DNA of 64,000 bases from DASVFB01 sp963766345 (GCA_963766345.1 CAVXZL010000012.1:434001-498000); one strand, 5' to 3'; counted from the stretch's first letter, positions 24,080 through 33,976 are shown. Notes: generated by a model not told the origin, from the sequence alone. Program-made: numbers and translations.

Positions 24080-25089
24080 GTCGCGAGCGCCCGGCGATAG
24101 CCGTCGACGACCCGCCGCGCCGTCTCGTCCCAGGAGAACAGCCGCGCGCGCTCGATCCCCGCGCGCGACCACGCGTCGCGGTCCGCAAGCGTGCGGCGCA
24201 CCGCGTCCGCGAAGCCGGCATCGTCGGCGTAGACGGCCGCATCGCCGCCGACCTCGCGCAGCGCCGGCTCGTCCGCCGCGACGACCGGCGTCCCGCACGC
24301 CATGGCTTCGAGCACGGGCAGGCCGAACCCTTCGAAGCGCGACGGCAGCACGACGCACAGCGCGCGGCGGTAGAGCGAAGCGAGCTCCGTCTTCTCGACG
24401 TAGCCGCGCAGGTCCGCACCGCGTCGCTCGAGCTCACGCGCCAGCTCGGGCTCCTTCTCGGGGCCGACGACGACGAGCGGCAAGTCGAGCTCCTTCGCCG
24501 CGTTCGCTGCCGCCAGCGGGTTCTTGCGACGCTGTACGGCGCCGACGAAGAGCAGGTATCCGTCCGGCTCGCCGGCCGGAGTGAACGCAGGATCGACGGC
24601 GTTCGGAGTCACGACGATCTTCCCGGAGGGCACGTCGTAGAGCTCGATCAGATCGCGACGCGTCCGCTCGGAGACGGCGAAGACGACGCGAGCCCGCCGC
24701 ACCGCCCGTGGCACGACGATGCGAAAGACCGCCCGGTCGCGGCGGCTCATCAGCCCGGGGTCGCGCTCGAAGGAGAGATCGTGGACGGTGACGACCGCGG
24801 GGCACGGGCACGCGAGCGGCAGCGAATGCTGGAAGTGCGCGAGCGCCGGTCGTCTGCGGCGAAGCAGCCGGGGCAGCGACCACGCCATGCGCAGCTCCTG
24901 ACTGCGCGTCCCGAGCGCGAGCGGCTCGACCCCGTCCGGGACGAGCTCGGGATGACGCGTGACGGCGGCGAAGCGGAACGCTCCTTCGGCGGCGGCCGGC
25001 AGCCGACGCAACACGTTCTCCACGTGCGTCTCGTCGCCCGTGCGCTCGCGCCCGAGCACATCGGCGTCCAGGACGACGAGCGGCGTCAC
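24076..25089 (-). CDS. GT4 family glycosyltransferase
   Basis: A 337-residue GT-B fold transferase, retaining type, likely adding mannose or a related sugar in the cytoplasm. The N-terminal domain has HFQHSLPLACPCPAVVTVHD and VSERTRRDLIELYDV. The C-terminal nucleotide-sugar domain has LLFVGAVQRRKNPLAAANAA and the donor-binding loop LPSRFEGFGLPVLEAMACG, with the catalytic-type Glu residues, then TPVVAADEPALREVGGDAA. GTG start overlapping the previous stop (GTGA). It is similar to its two upstream neighbours, suggesting expansion by duplication. Confidence 0.92.
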   Translation of the reverse strand: MTPLVVLDADVLGRERTGDETHVENVLRRLPAAAEGAFRFAAVTRHPELVPDGVEPLALGTRSQELRMAWSLPRLLRRRRPALAHFQHSLPLACPCPAVVTVHDLSFERDPGLMSRRDRAVFRIVVPRAVRRARVVFAVSERTRRDLIELYDVPSGKIVVTPNAVDPAFTPAGEPDGYLLFVGAVQRRKNPLAAANAAKELDLPLVVVGPEKEPELARELERRGADLRGYVEKTELASLYRRALCVVLPSRFEGFGLPVLEAMACGTPVVAADEPALREVGGDAAVYADDAGFADAVRRTLADRDAWSRAGIERARLFSWDETARRVVDGYRRALAT

Positions 25090-26061
25090 ACCAGCTCCCG
25101 GTACACGGACGCGGTCGCCTCGGCCGCCGAGCGCCACGAGAAGGCCGCCGCACGTGCAGGCCCGAGCGGCGCAAGCTCGTCCCGCCGCCGGATCGCCTCG
25201 ACAATTCCGGCGGCGATCGCGTCTGCGTCGCGTCGGATCGACGAGCACGGCGGCGCCGTCGGCGACCTCGGCCATCGCGGTCGCGCTGCTCGTCACGACG
25301 GGCGCGCCGCACGCGAGCGCCTCGAGCACGGGGATGCCGAAGCCCTCGTACAGCGACGGGTACGCGAAGCAGAGCGCGCCGCGGTAGAGCGACGCGAGCT
25401 CCTCGTCGGGGACGAAGCCGAGGAAGCGCACACCGTCGCCGTTCACGCGAACGTCGCCCCAGCCGCGCGCACCGGCGACGCGCAGCTCGACGCCGGCCGC
25501 GCGCGCCGCCTCCGCGAGCCGCGGCAGGTTCTTCCGCGGCTCGACGGTCCCGACGGCGAGCACGTACTCGCCCGGCGCGCGTTCACCGTCGGCGACGAAC
25601 GGCGCTCCGACCCCGTTCGGCACGACCCGCACGCGCTCCTCGCGCACTCCGAGCACCTCGATCAGCTCCTGCTTCGTGAACTCGGAGACGGCGATCACGC
25701 GGTCGGCCGCACGCACGACGCGCGGCACGAAGAGGCGGCTGTAGCCGCGCGTCCAGCGGTTGAAGGCGGCCGGCCTGCGGAGAACGCCGACGTCGTGCAC
25801 GGTGACGACGAACGGAATGCGCGACGACAGAGGGCCGCGGAAGCTCGGGCAGTGCAGCACGTCCGCGGCTCGCGCGCGCCGCGACAACGCGAGCGGATAC
25901 CACCAGAGGTCGCGCGCCACCGTCGCCGCCCTGCCCGAACCGCCCCACGCGAGCGGCTCGACCTCCACGAGCCGCTCGAGCTCCGGCAGCAGCGCGCGCA
26001 GGTGCCGAGCCGTGCCGGCGCGGGTCTGGCGAAGCGGCGAGACGTCGATCGCGACGCGCAC
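25086..26061 (-). CDS. GT4 family glycosyltransferase (frameshifted)
   Basis: GT-B fold transferase with RVAIDVSPLRQTRAGTARH at the N-terminus, VVTVHDVGVLRRPAAFN, VSEFTKQELIEVLGV, LAVGTVEPRKNLPRL and PSLYEGFGIPVLEALACG. After AVLVDPT the frame turns Arg-rich. The expected end (DADAIAAGIVEAIRRRDEL, AFSWRSAAEATASVYRELV) is found one base later, at about 25227-25234. One extra base restores a product of about 324 residues whose stop overlaps the next gene's start (GTGA), as at the other junctions. The start GTG at 26061 follows the upstream stop by 2 bases. Probably sequence error. Confidence 0.9.
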
Positions 26062-26063
26062 GC

Positions 26064-27134
26064 TCAAAGTCTCGCAGCCGCATCCGCGTACGCCGCGAGC
26101 AGCGCCTCGCCCATCGCGCGCGTCGTGAAGCGCGACACGTGCGCGAGTCCGCGGGCGACGAGCTCGTCCCTCCGCTCGAGTGCCTCTCGGATCGCCCCCG
26201 CGATCGCCTGCGCGTCGTCGACATCGGCGCGGACGGCCGCGTCGCCGCACGCCTCGTCGAGAGACTCGTGCGCCGACGCCGCCACGGGCACGCCGGCCGC
26301 CATCGCCTCGAGCACGGGGATCCCGAAGCCCTCGAAGCGCGACGGATAGACGAAGACGGAGGCGCCGCGGTAGAGGCGCGCAAGCTCGTCGTCGCCGACG
26401 TAGCCGAGCCGGATGACGCCGGGCCGGTCGAGGCGCGGCTGCGTCCCCCAACCCGCCGCGCCGACGACTGCGAGCGCGAGCTCTCCGTCGAGCAGCTCGT
26501 GCGCGGCGAGCAGCGTCTCGAGGTTCTTCCTCGGCTCGAGCGTCGCAACGGTGAGGGCGTAAGGCCGCCCGAGCTCGGCGCGCTCGCCCTCGCGCGTGAA
26601 GACGGGCGCCGCGGCGGGATGTGCGACGCGCACGCGCTCCGGCTCGACGTCCAGCAGCTCGCGCACGTCGCGCGCCGTGAACTCCGAGTTGCAGACGAGG
26701 ACGTGAGCCGTTTCTGCCGCGTGCCGGTACTTCGCGCCGTGCATGCGCACCGTGCGCCCGTGCGTCCATTCGGGAAAACGCAGCGGAACGAGATCGTGGA
26801 TCGTCGTCGCGCGCACGCCGGCCCGCTGCGGCGGGAACATCCAGTCCGAGAAGTGCAGCACGTCGAAGCGGCCGAGCCAGCGCTCGGTCGCGGGATGCCC
26901 GACCCGAGACCACGCGGTGCGCCAGCCGTGCGCGAGCGGCAGCACGAGCAGCCGGCGCTCGACGTCGATGCCCGCGAGCGCCCGCTCGACGTTGCGGCGA
27001 CCCTGCACGGAGACGGGCGCGAAGGCGACGACGTCGGCGCCGTTCTCGCGCAGGCCCCGCAGCGCCGCGAGCATGTAGTTGCCGATTCCCGCGCGCGCGT
27101 GCGAGAGCGGCGAGACGTCGAACGCGATCCTCAC
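26064..27134 (-). CDS. GT4 family glycosyltransferase
   Basis: A 356-residue GT-B transferase. Notable segments are RIAFDVSPLSHARAGIGNY, FDVLHFSDWMFPPQRAGV, TTIHDLVPLRFPEW, VCNSEFTARDVRELL, LTVATLEPRKNLETLL and PSRFEGFGIPVLEAMAAG. The DVSPLSHARAGIGNYM opening is typical of mannosyltransferases of surface-glycan clusters. The GTG start at 27134 overlaps a TGA in the frame where the upstream membrane protein should end. Read without correcting that frame change, this gene appears fused to its neighbour, and I reject that fusion. The end lies 2 bases before the next start. Confidence 0.92.
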   Translation of the reverse strand: MRIAFDVSPLSHARAGIGNYMLAALRGLRENGADVVAFAPVSVQGRRNVERALAGIDVERRLLVLPLAHGWRTAWSRVGHPATERWLGRFDVLHFSDWMFPPQRAGVRATTIHDLVPLRFPEWTHGRTVRMHGAKYRHAAETAHVLVCNSEFTARDVRELLDVEPERVRVAHPAAAPVFTREGERAELGRPYALTVATLEPRKNLETLLAAHELLDGELALAVVGAAGWGTQPRLDRPGVIRLGYVGDDELARLYRGASVFVYPSRFEGFGIPVLEAMAAGVPVAASAHESLDEACGDAAVRADVDDAQAIAGAIREALERRDELVARGLAHVSRFTTRAMGEALLAAYADAAARL

Positions 27135-29159
27135 CGGTGCGTGTACGCGAACGTGAGAAAGCGGATGCCGAGCCGCCGCGCCGCCGGCCACCTTCGTCGG
27201 CGAGACCACGAACCGGGCCGCGCAGTTCCGAAGCGGAACGGTCAGGCCGGTGCGCACGCCGGGGAAGACGACACGCGTCACGCCGTTCGCGCTCACCGTT
27301 TGCGGGCGGTGGAACAGGCTCGGATCGCCGAGCAGGTCGACGCGCACCGAGCCGCCGGCGCACTCGCTGCGGCGATAGACGACGACTCTTCCCGACCAGT
27401 TGTCGTCGGGGTAGAGGCCGGTGACGTTCGTCACCGCACGAACCGGTCGCACCACGGCCCACACGCCGACGCCCGCTTTGCCGTCGGACGCACGGCGCGC
27501 GCCGCGCAGGTCGAGCGTCCCGTCGCTGAGCAGCAACCGCTCCGAAGGCTGGGGCCGCAGGACTCCGACCTCGCCAACGTCGAGCGGCGTCGACCCGAGG
27601 TTGCCCGGCACCGGCCGGCCGACGTCGTACACGGCCCCGACGCTGCGGTTGAAGAACTCGTTCTCCCAGACGACGTGCGGGTCGGTCCTGCCCGCCCACA
27701 GGACGCCCACGGTGTCGTCGCCGCGAACCGCACGGTCGATCCAGTCCAGCCGGCCTCCGATGCCGGCGGCGCGCGCGTTGTGCGAGGCGAGCTCGGCCCG
27801 CGCCTGCACCGGCTGCTGCACGACGGAGAAGTACGCGAGCACGAGCAGCGGCAGCGCGAGCGCCCACCGCTGCGGCACGACGAGGAACAACGTCGCTGCG
27901 CCGAGCGCGCACAGCGTCACGACGAGCCGCACGTCGTGCAGCGCAAGTCCTTGCTCGTTCACCTTCCACCACGGCACGAGGGCGAGCGTGTCCGATGTGA
28001 TCTCCGGCCCGATCAGCCTCGGGAACGGCAGCGTCCCGACGAGCAGCGCGGCAGCGACGGCCGACGCCGCTGCAACGGGGCGTGGCCGCGGAGCGCCGAG
28101 CTGTACCCACAGCAGCAGCGCGACGAGAAAGAGCGGCGCGACGTAGAACGTGTTGCGCTCCTCCACCCGCGCGACGCCGGGAAGCGTCGCGAACGCGGCG
28201 ACCTCGAGGAGGAGCCAGCCCGTGAGTGCCGCGGCGCCGGCCGTGAACGCACGCTGCGGCGCGTCGAGGCTCCGCCACGCGAACGCGAGCACGACGAACG
28301 CCGCGACGGGAACGACGCCGAGATACAGGTCGAGCTCCGCGACGTGCCAGAGCAGCCACTTGGCGACGGCGCCGACGGAGTAGCCGTGCCGCCCCGCGCT
28401 CTCGTAGGCGCCGAGCAGCGACAGAGGCGACCTTCCGCGCGCCGCCTCGACGACGAGCGCAAGCGCCACGAGCGCGCCCGCGGTGACGTAAAGCGTGCGA
28501 AACCGTCCAAGCCGTCGCAACCCGAGCAGGAGCGGCGCCGTCAGCACCGCCGCGAACAGCGCGAGCGCCTGCTGCCGCGTCCCGTAGGCGAGCGCGCAGA
28601 GCGCGAGAGCGCCGAGCTGGTTCGCGGTCGTGGGCCTCTCCAGCATGCGCACGAGGACGAGCGCGACGCAGAGGAAGACGGGGTAGAACGCGTTCTCGGT
28701 CATCAGCGTCCCCGTGTAGAGCAGCGACGGGATCGCAACCGACAGCGCCGCCGCGGCGAGGGAGAACGGCCGGTTCAGCACGCGACGCGCGAGGAAGTAC
28801 GCGGGCACCGCGGCGAGCGACATGATCACCGAGTTGATCGCCTTCGCGGCGGCATAGGCGTCCGGCACCGAGTCGAACAGCCGGTACGCCGGGCTGATCA
28901 GCAGCGGGTAGACGAAGCCGTACGAGCCGCCGGCGGCCACGCCGCGAATCTCGAAGTGGCCGCTCGCAGCGAAGCTCTTCGCCAGCTCGGAGTAGACGAG
29001 CTCGTCGACCATGATCCACGGCGCGACCATCCCGCGCGCGAGGACGAAGCGAATCGCCGCCGACACCGCGACGATCGCCGCGAGCCACGCCCACACCGGC
29101 ACCGCGCGCGCGAACGCACGCACGCCGACCTCCGCGTGCGTCACGCTCGCATCGGTCAA
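27131..29159 (-). CDS. GT-C membrane glycosyltransferase (frameshifted near its end)
   Basis: A membrane protein of about 675 residues, paralogous to the one at 21170-23326. The first loop carries APWIMVDELVYSELAKSF, where the acidic pair matches the GT-C catalytic position. About a dozen hydrophobic segments follow, then VARVEERNTFYVAPLFLV and a soluble C-terminal region of about 250 residues (WIDRAVRGDDTVGVLWAG, GLYPDDNWSGRVVVYRR). At about 27171-27188 the frame slips. One base on, the C-terminus reads RLGIRFLTFAYTHR and stops at 27131, overlapping the next GTG. The start is TTG 29159, overlapping the upstream stop (TTGA), or GTG 29144. Confidence 0.82.
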
Positions 29160-30280
29160 GAGCGTGCGCCGCTCGCCGCCGGCACGCGCGCGGCCTCCTC
29201 GAGCGCCGCCGCGTAGAGATCCGCGACGCGCTCGAGGTCGTGCTCGCTCTCCGCGAGCTCGCGTGCGCGAACGCCCATCGCCTCGCGCACGCCCGGCGTC
29301 GAGAGCGTCTCGAGCGCGGCGACGAGCGTCTCGATCTCGTGCTCGTCCGGCGCGGCCTTCAGCGCGACGTCGTCGGGCAACTCGGAGAACCAGCCGACGT
29401 CGGAGACGACGACCGGCGTGCCGACGGAGAGCGCGCGGATCACGACTGCGGACGTCTCTCCCATCGTCGGCGCCCGCAGCGCGACGGCTGCATCGACGCT
29501 TCTCAGCAGCGCCCACAGCCGCTCCTCCGTGACGTAGTCCTCGCGCACGACCGCATCGGCGAGCCCCGCCTGCTCGATTCGCCACGCGAGCTCGAGCGAC
29601 GGGTCGGCGGATCCGGCGAGCAAGAGGCGCGCGCCTGGATGCGCGTCGCGATAGCGCGCGAATGCGCGAAGGAGTTGCGGCACGCGCTTCGACGCGTTCA
29701 TGTGCCCGAACGCGCCCAAGAGCGGCGAGCCCTCGACGGCGGCAACCTCGGCCGGCGGCGACGGCCACGCGGCCATGGGGATCCGCCACAGCGGCCCCTC
29801 GTAGCCGCGTTCGCGCAACCGCTCCTCGACGTAACGCGAGTGGACGACCACGCCCGTCGCAAGGTCGAGCACCTCCCCGCACAGGGGAAAGTCCTGCGGC
29901 CGCACCTCCCACAGCGGCGGGATGCAACCGTCGATCACACCGAGCCCGAGCAGCCTCGCGGCGATGCCGCCGTCGCGCTCGAGCGCCGCGAGGTAGGCCT
30001 TCGGGTTCTTGCGCCCGAGCGTGAGCGAGACGACGAGGTGATGGAGCACGAGGTCGTGGAGGACGACGACGCCCGGACGCAGTCGCAGCCGCTCGAGTAT
30101 CCAGCCGTGCACCTCAGGGTCGTTCCCGACGTGGTAGAGCGCGACCTCGCCGCTCGCGGTGGCGTCGCGTTGCGCGACGTCGACGTCGATGCGCTTGCTG
30201 AGCGCGGGGACGAGGAGCGCCGAGTAGTCCGCGATGCCCGAGCGCTCGGGAGGCATCGGGCTGTAGTACGCGACCCTCAC
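29156..30280 (-). CDS. GT4-type glycosyltransferase
   Basis: A 374-residue GT-B transferase. It opens with VAYYSPMPPERSGIADYSA, typical of mannosyltransferases of polysaccharide clusters. It continues with LYHVGNDPEVHGWIL, GVVVLHDLVLHHL, VVHSRYVEERL, LGAFGHMNASKRVPQLLRA, ADAVVREDYVTEERLWALL and ALRAPTMGETSAVVIRALSVG, the last being the donor-binding region. The GTG start overlaps the stop of the 115-residue gene (GTGA). It lies in the minus-strand operon running from 30624 to 23321. Confidence 0.9.
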   Translation of the reverse strand: MRVAYYSPMPPERSGIADYSALLVPALSKRIDVDVAQRDATASGEVALYHVGNDPEVHGWILERLRLRPGVVVLHDLVLHHLVVSLTLGRKNPKAYLAALERDGGIAARLLGLGVIDGCIPPLWEVRPQDFPLCGEVLDLATGVVVHSRYVEERLRERGYEGPLWRIPMAAWPSPPAEVAAVEGSPLLGAFGHMNASKRVPQLLRAFARYRDAHPGARLLLAGSADPSLELAWRIEQAGLADAVVREDYVTEERLWALLRSVDAAVALRAPTMGETSAVVIRALSVGTPVVVSDVGWFSELPDDVALKAAPDEHEIETLVAALETLSTPGVREAMGVRARELAESEHDLERVADLYAAALEEAARVPAASGARS

Positions 30281-30624
30281 CGTGACGTCCGCTCGTCAAG
30301 CCGTTCGGCCAGCGCGTCGATCAGCTTCAGCGCCGCGTCGTTGAACATGCGCTGCTCGCGTGCGATGGGCTCGACGTACCACGCGAGCAACGGCCGGAGC
30401 GCCTGCTTTGCCGAGTGCACCAGCGCCCCGCGCAGGCCCGGCGTGCGACTGAGCGAACCACGCGCGCCGATCGCTCGATAGCGCTCCGCGAGGTCGCGCA
30501 GCTCCGCCCAGGTTGCGCCTTCAGTTCCCGTCGTTCTCGCGACCTCGCGTTGCAGGCGGGCGTACAGCGCTCCGATGTCGAGGTCGGCCTGCGCGGAGGC
30601 CCTCGTGTCCTCCGGGGCGGGCAT
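30277..30624 (-). CDS. Hypothetical protein heading a glycosyltransferase operon
   Basis: A 115-residue soluble, probably helical protein of unknown function. It has LDIGALYARLQREVARTTG, ELRDLAERYRAIGARGSL and REQRMFNDAALKLIDALAE. A similar helical segment precedes methyltransferase domains in some glycan clusters, but no methyltransferase domain is present here. That comparison is from memory and weak. The ATG has a TAGAAT box 8 nt upstream, and the stop overlaps the next glycosyltransferase. Confidence 0.65.
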   Translation of the reverse strand: MPAPEDTRASAQADLDIGALYARLQREVARTTGTEGATWAELRDLAERYRAIGARGSLSRTPGLRGALVHSAKQALRPLLAWYVEPIAREQRMFNDAALKLIDALAERLDERTSR

Positions 30625-30632
30625 TCGGCGCG

Positions 30633-30638
30633 ATTCTA
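30633..30638 (-). promoter_or_regulatory. -10 element TAGAAT of the glycosyltransferase operon
   Basis: TAGAAT on the minus strand lies 8 nt before the ATG at 30624, with no ribosome-binding site. It shares the divergent gap with the XRE regulator's promoter. Confidence 0.5.
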
Positions 30639-30684
30639 GTGGTCGCCCGTTACGGCACCGTTAGCGCCCTCGCGGCGACGTACC

Positions 30685-30690
30685 TATAGT
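30685..30690 (+). promoter_or_regulatory. -10 element TATAGT ahead of the XRE regulator, leaderless start
   Basis: TATAGT lies exactly 6 nt before the GTG at 30697, with no ribosome-binding site. Of the TANNNT boxes found here it is among the closest to the TATAAT consensus. Confidence 0.6.
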
Positions 30691-30696
30691 GGCGAA

Positions 30697-31872
30697 GTGC
30701 CTCGCCAGAAGTCTGACCATGTCGACTCTGCGGCGGGGTTGGCCCGCCGGCTCCGCGAAGCTCGACAACGCGCAGGACTGAGCCAGCGTGCGCTCGCGCG
30801 GGGCATCTGCACGGCCGCATACGTGTCGCGGCTCGAGAAGGGCGAGCGGATTCCGTCGCTCCAGCTCCTGCGCCGGCTCGCGAGCCGTCTCGGCGCCGAT
30901 GCCGACGAGCTCGCCTCCGGGCATCCGGCTCTCACGCAGGATCGGTTGCTCGACGCGGAGGTCGCGCTCGGCCTCGGCGACACGATGGAGGCCGAGAGGC
31001 TGTTCACCGCGGCCCTCGATCCGGACGATCGGACGCTGCGGGCGCGCGCGCTCGCCGGCCTGGGCGAGATCGCGTACTCGATCGGCGACGCCCGCGGAGC
31101 CGTGGCGCTCCTCGAGGAGGCCGCCGAGACGCACCCGCAAGGAACGTTCGCGGTCGCGGATCCGCTCGGTCGCGCCTACGCGCAGCTGAGCGACCTGCAG
31201 GCCGCTGTACGCGTGTTCGAGGCGGCACTCGCAGACGCCGAGCGGCGCGGCGACTCGTTCGAGCGGCTTCGGTACGCCGTTCTGCTCGCGGACGTGCTCA
31301 TCGACACGGCCGAGCCGCAGCGCGCCGCCGAGGTTCTGCGCGCGGTCGTGGATTCGGACGACGAGCTCGACAACCCGTTCGCGCGCGCACGGCTGTGGCG
31401 CGCGCAAGCGCTGCTGTGCGAGGAGCGCGGCGACCGGCAGACCGCAGACCGCTACGCGCACCGTGCGCTCGAGGCGGTGGCGCTCGGGAACCACGCGAAG
31501 TACGTGACGCGCGCCCACAAGCTCCTCGCGCGCGTCGCGACGGACGGGCCGGATGCCGAACGCGCACTCGAGTTGCTCGATGCCGCGTATCCCGCCGTCG
31601 AACGGACGGGCGACGCCTTCGAGATCGCGATGCTCCGGATCGAGCAGGCCCGCGTACTGGCGCGGCTCGACCGCCAGGACGAAGCCGCGTCGCTCGCCCG
31701 CGAGGCGGCGGCCGCGCTCCGCAATGCTCAGCCGGCCGACGCGGCGCACGGCTTCGCAGCCGCGTCCGAGGTGCTCACGCTGCTCGGGGATCACGCTCGC
31801 GCCGCGGAGCTCGACGGGCTCGCGTCCGAGGCGCAGGCGCGTTCCAACCGGGCCGCGCGCGCCGAGCCGTAA
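30697..31872 (+). CDS. XRE-family regulator with TPR-like repeats
   Basis: A 391-residue DNA-binding regulator. Residues 14-72 form a Cro/C1-type helix-turn-helix (LREARQRAGLSQRALARGI, YVSRLEKGERIPSLQLLRRLA). The rest is a series of helical repeats of TPR type (LLDAEVALGLGDTMEAERLF, ALAGLGEIAYSIGDARGAVALLEEA, and others to about residue 375). Such proteins often sense a peptide or partner through the repeats. It is divergent from one glycosyltransferase operon and upstream of another gene, so it is a candidate local regulator; no operator was recognised. The leaderless GTG start is supported by TATAGT. Confidence 0.85.
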   Translation: MPRQKSDHVDSAAGLARRLREARQRAGLSQRALARGICTAAYVSRLEKGERIPSLQLLRRLASRLGADADELASGHPALTQDRLLDAEVALGLGDTMEAERLFTAALDPDDRTLRARALAGLGEIAYSIGDARGAVALLEEAAETHPQGTFAVADPLGRAYAQLSDLQAAVRVFEAALADAERRGDSFERLRYAVLLADVLIDTAEPQRAAEVLRAVVDSDDELDNPFARARLWRAQALLCEERGDRQTADRYAHRALEAVALGNHAKYVTRAHKLLARVATDGPDAERALELLDAAYPAVERTGDAFEIAMLRIEQARVLARLDRQDEAASLAREAAAALRNAQPADAAHGFAAASEVLTLLGDHARAAELDGLASEAQARSNRAARAEP

Positions 31873-31889
31873 GACACCCCGCCTGCCGC

Positions 31890-32957
31890 GTGATCGGCAT
31901 CAGCCTGCTGACGCTCGTCCCGGGGCTGAGCGGAGGATCCGAGACGTACGCGCGAGAGCTCTGCCGCGCACTGGCACGCGTCGGCTCGTTGAGCTATCGC
32001 GTCTTCGTCCCGACGATTGCGATCGACGCCGCCGAGGGGCTGCCGTCGTCGGTCGTCGCGCGCTACGCCGCGTCGCGGACGATGCCCGGCCGCATCGCCG
32101 CGATGTCGCTCGCCGCGTTTCGCCCGGAGCCGTTGCGACGCGAGCTCGAGCTCGACGCGCTCGACGCGGTGCACTTCCCGCTCAGCGTGATGTTGCCTCC
32201 CGTCTCCTCGACGCCCGCAGCGACGAGCGTCCTGGACCTCCAGCACGAGGAGCTGCCGGAGCTCTTCGGCCGCGCGGAGCTCGCCTATCGCAAGGTCGTG
32301 TACGGGCGGACGATCCGCCGCTCGCGCTTCGTCGTCGCGATCTCCGAGCATGCACGGTCGACGCTCATCGATCGCTACGGGCTCGCGCCGGAGCGCGTGC
32401 GCGCGATCCCGCTCGCCGTCGACCACGACGCGTTCAGGCCGGATGACACCGCGTCACGCGGCTCGTACCTGCTCTACCCGGCGCGGCCGTGGCGGCACAA
32501 GAACCACGCCCGCCTCTTCGAAGCGTTCGCACGGCTACGGGAACGCCGGCCGGGCCTCCGGCTCGTTCTCACCGGCGAGGGCGACTACGGGCCGCTGCCG
32601 CCGGGCGTCGAGGCGCGCGGACGCGTGTCCCGCGACGAGCTCGTCCGTCTCTACCAGGGCGCAGCGGCGCTCGCCTTCCCGTCGCTGTACGAGGGGTTCG
32701 GCATGCCGGTGCTCGAGGCCATGGCGTGCGGCTGCCCGGTCGCGTGCTCGAACGTCACGTCGCTGCCCGAGGTCGCCGGAGACGCGGCGCGGCTCTTCGA
32801 TCCGAGAGACGTGGACGACATCGCGGCGGCGCTCGAGGAAGTGCTCGAGCACCCGGACGCATGGATCGCGCGCGGCCTCGAGCGCGCCAAGGCGTTCACG
32901 TGGGACGCGTGCGCACGCGCGCACGACGAGGTCTACCGCGAGCTCTGCTCCGGCTGA
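31890..32957 (+). CDS. GT4 family glycosyltransferase
   Basis: A 355-residue GT-B transferase starting at a GTG 17 bases after the regulator gene. It has ISLLTLVPGLSGGSETYARE (glycine-rich acceptor loop), SVLDLQHEELPELF, VVAISEHARSTLIDRYGL, YPARPWRHKNHARLFEAF, VSRDELVRLYQGA and PSLYEGFGMPVLEAMACGC. The LDLQHEE motif is common in transferases that act on rhamnose- or mannose-containing chains; the actual sugar cannot be read from sequence. The end overlaps the convergent gmd gene by 25 bases. Confidence 0.9.
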   Translation: MIGISLLTLVPGLSGGSETYARELCRALARVGSLSYRVFVPTIAIDAAEGLPSSVVARYAASRTMPGRIAAMSLAAFRPEPLRRELELDALDAVHFPLSVMLPPVSSTPAATSVLDLQHEELPELFGRAELAYRKVVYGRTIRRSRFVVAISEHARSTLIDRYGLAPERVRAIPLAVDHDAFRPDDTASRGSYLLYPARPWRHKNHARLFEAFARLRERRPGLRLVLTGEGDYGPLPPGVEARGRVSRDELVRLYQGAAALAFPSLYEGFGMPVLEAMACGCPVACSNVTSLPEVAGDAARLFDPRDVDDIAAALEEVLEHPDAWIARGLERAKAFTWDACARAHDEVYRELCSG

Positions 32958-33922
32958 AGCTCGCGCCTGAGGCGCTCGAGCTCCGAGTCGACGAGCAGCG
33001 CGACGAGCTCGTCGAACGAGACCTCCGGCGACCAGCCGAGGCGCTCGCGCGCCTTCGCGGGGTTGCCGACAAGGTTGTGCAGCTCCGACTTGCCGCGCTT
33101 GAGCGACTCGTCGATGTGCACGTACTCGTGCCAGTCGAGACCGACGTGCTCGAACGCGCCTGCCACGAGCTCCTCGACGCTGTGCAGCATGCCGGTCGCG
33201 ATCACGTAGTCCTCAGGCTCGTCCTCCTGCAGCATGAGCCACATCGCGCGCACGTAGTCGCCGGCGTAGCCCCAGTCGCGGCGTGCCTCGAGGCTGCCGA
33301 GCCACAGATCCGAGGTGAGCCCGAGGCTGATCGACGCAGCGGCATTCGCGACCTTGCTCGGGAGGAACTCGAGCGGCCGCCGCGGCGACTCGTGGTTGTA
33401 GAGGATCCCCGCGCACGCGTGCAGCCCGTAGCGCCGCCGGTACGAGCGCGTGATGAAGTGCGCGTACGCCTTCGCGACGCCGTACGGCGTGAGCGGCGAG
33501 AGCGGCGTCTGCTCGTCCTGCGGCGTCTCGATCGGCTCGCCGAAGATCTCGGACGACGAGGCCTGGTAGAAGTGGATGGCCGGGTCGACCTCGCGGATCG
33601 CCTCGAGCAACGCCGTCGCGCCGACCGCGGCGAGCTGCGCGGTCAGGACGGGCTGCTCCCACGACATCGGCACGAACGACACGGACGCGAGGTTGTAGAC
33701 CTCGTGCGGGCGGAACGAGCGCAGCGCGCGAACGAGCGCGAGCTCGTCGTTCACGTCAGCCTGGATGACCTCGATGCGGTCGCGCACGTCGGCGAGGTTC
33801 GTGTAGGTCGTTGCACTGCGACGCACGACTCCGAGCACCTCGTAGCCGTGGTCGAGCAGTAGCTCGGCGAGGAGGGAGCCGTCCTGCCCGCCGGCCCCGG
33901 TGATCAGTGCGCGCCGAGCCAC
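32933..33922 (-). CDS. gmd: GDP-mannose 4,6-dehydratase
   Basis: Converts GDP-mannose to GDP-4-keto-6-deoxymannose, the branch point to GDP-fucose, GDP-rhamnose or GDP-perosamine. The 329-residue short-chain dehydrogenase fold protein has the Gmd-specific ITGAGGQDGSLLAELLLDHG, YNLASVSFVPMSWEQP, YQASSSEIFGEP, the catalytic YGVAKAYAH (Y-x-x-x-K), LYNHESPRRPLEFLPSKV and GSLEARRDWGYAGDYVRAMW. Length and motifs are standard. The GTG start has a TATGAT box 8 nt upstream. A GDP-fucose synthase-like gene lies at 36643. Confidence 0.95.
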   Translation of the reverse strand: MARRALITGAGGQDGSLLAELLLDHGYEVLGVVRRSATTYTNLADVRDRIEVIQADVNDELALVRALRSFRPHEVYNLASVSFVPMSWEQPVLTAQLAAVGATALLEAIREVDPAIHFYQASSSEIFGEPIETPQDEQTPLSPLTPYGVAKAYAHFITRSYRRRYGLHACAGILYNHESPRRPLEFLPSKVANAAASISLGLTSDLWLGSLEARRDWGYAGDYVRAMWLMLQEDEPEDYVIATGMLHSVEELVAGAFEHVGLDWHEYVHIDESLKRGKSELHNLVGNPAKARERLGWSPEVSFDELVALLVDSELERLRRELQPEQSSR

Positions 33923-33930
33923 CGCGCTGG

Positions 33931-33936
33931 ATCATA
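33931..33936 (-). promoter_or_regulatory. -10 element TATGAT ahead of gmd
   Basis: TATGAT on the minus strand lies 8 nt before the gmd GTG and closely matches the -10 consensus. No ribosome-binding site is present. Confidence 0.55.
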
Positions 33937-33976
33937 CGGAGCGCGGCTCGGTGTCCCGGCAGGAGCCGAAGAGACG

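Noticed and set aside
26064..29159. Apparent giant fusion of a GT-C membrane protein with a GT4 glycosyltransferase in one frame
   Set aside because: One base on, the membrane protein has a sensible C-terminus (RLGIRFLTFAYTHR) and a stop at 27131 overlapping the GTG of the GT4. The fusion is an effect of a frame slip.
26139..29216. Over 1000-codon open frame on the plus strand opposite two glycosyltransferases
   Set aside because: Composition is almost only Arg, Ala, Asp, Glu, His and Val, typical of a shadow frame. The minus strand carries clear conserved proteins.
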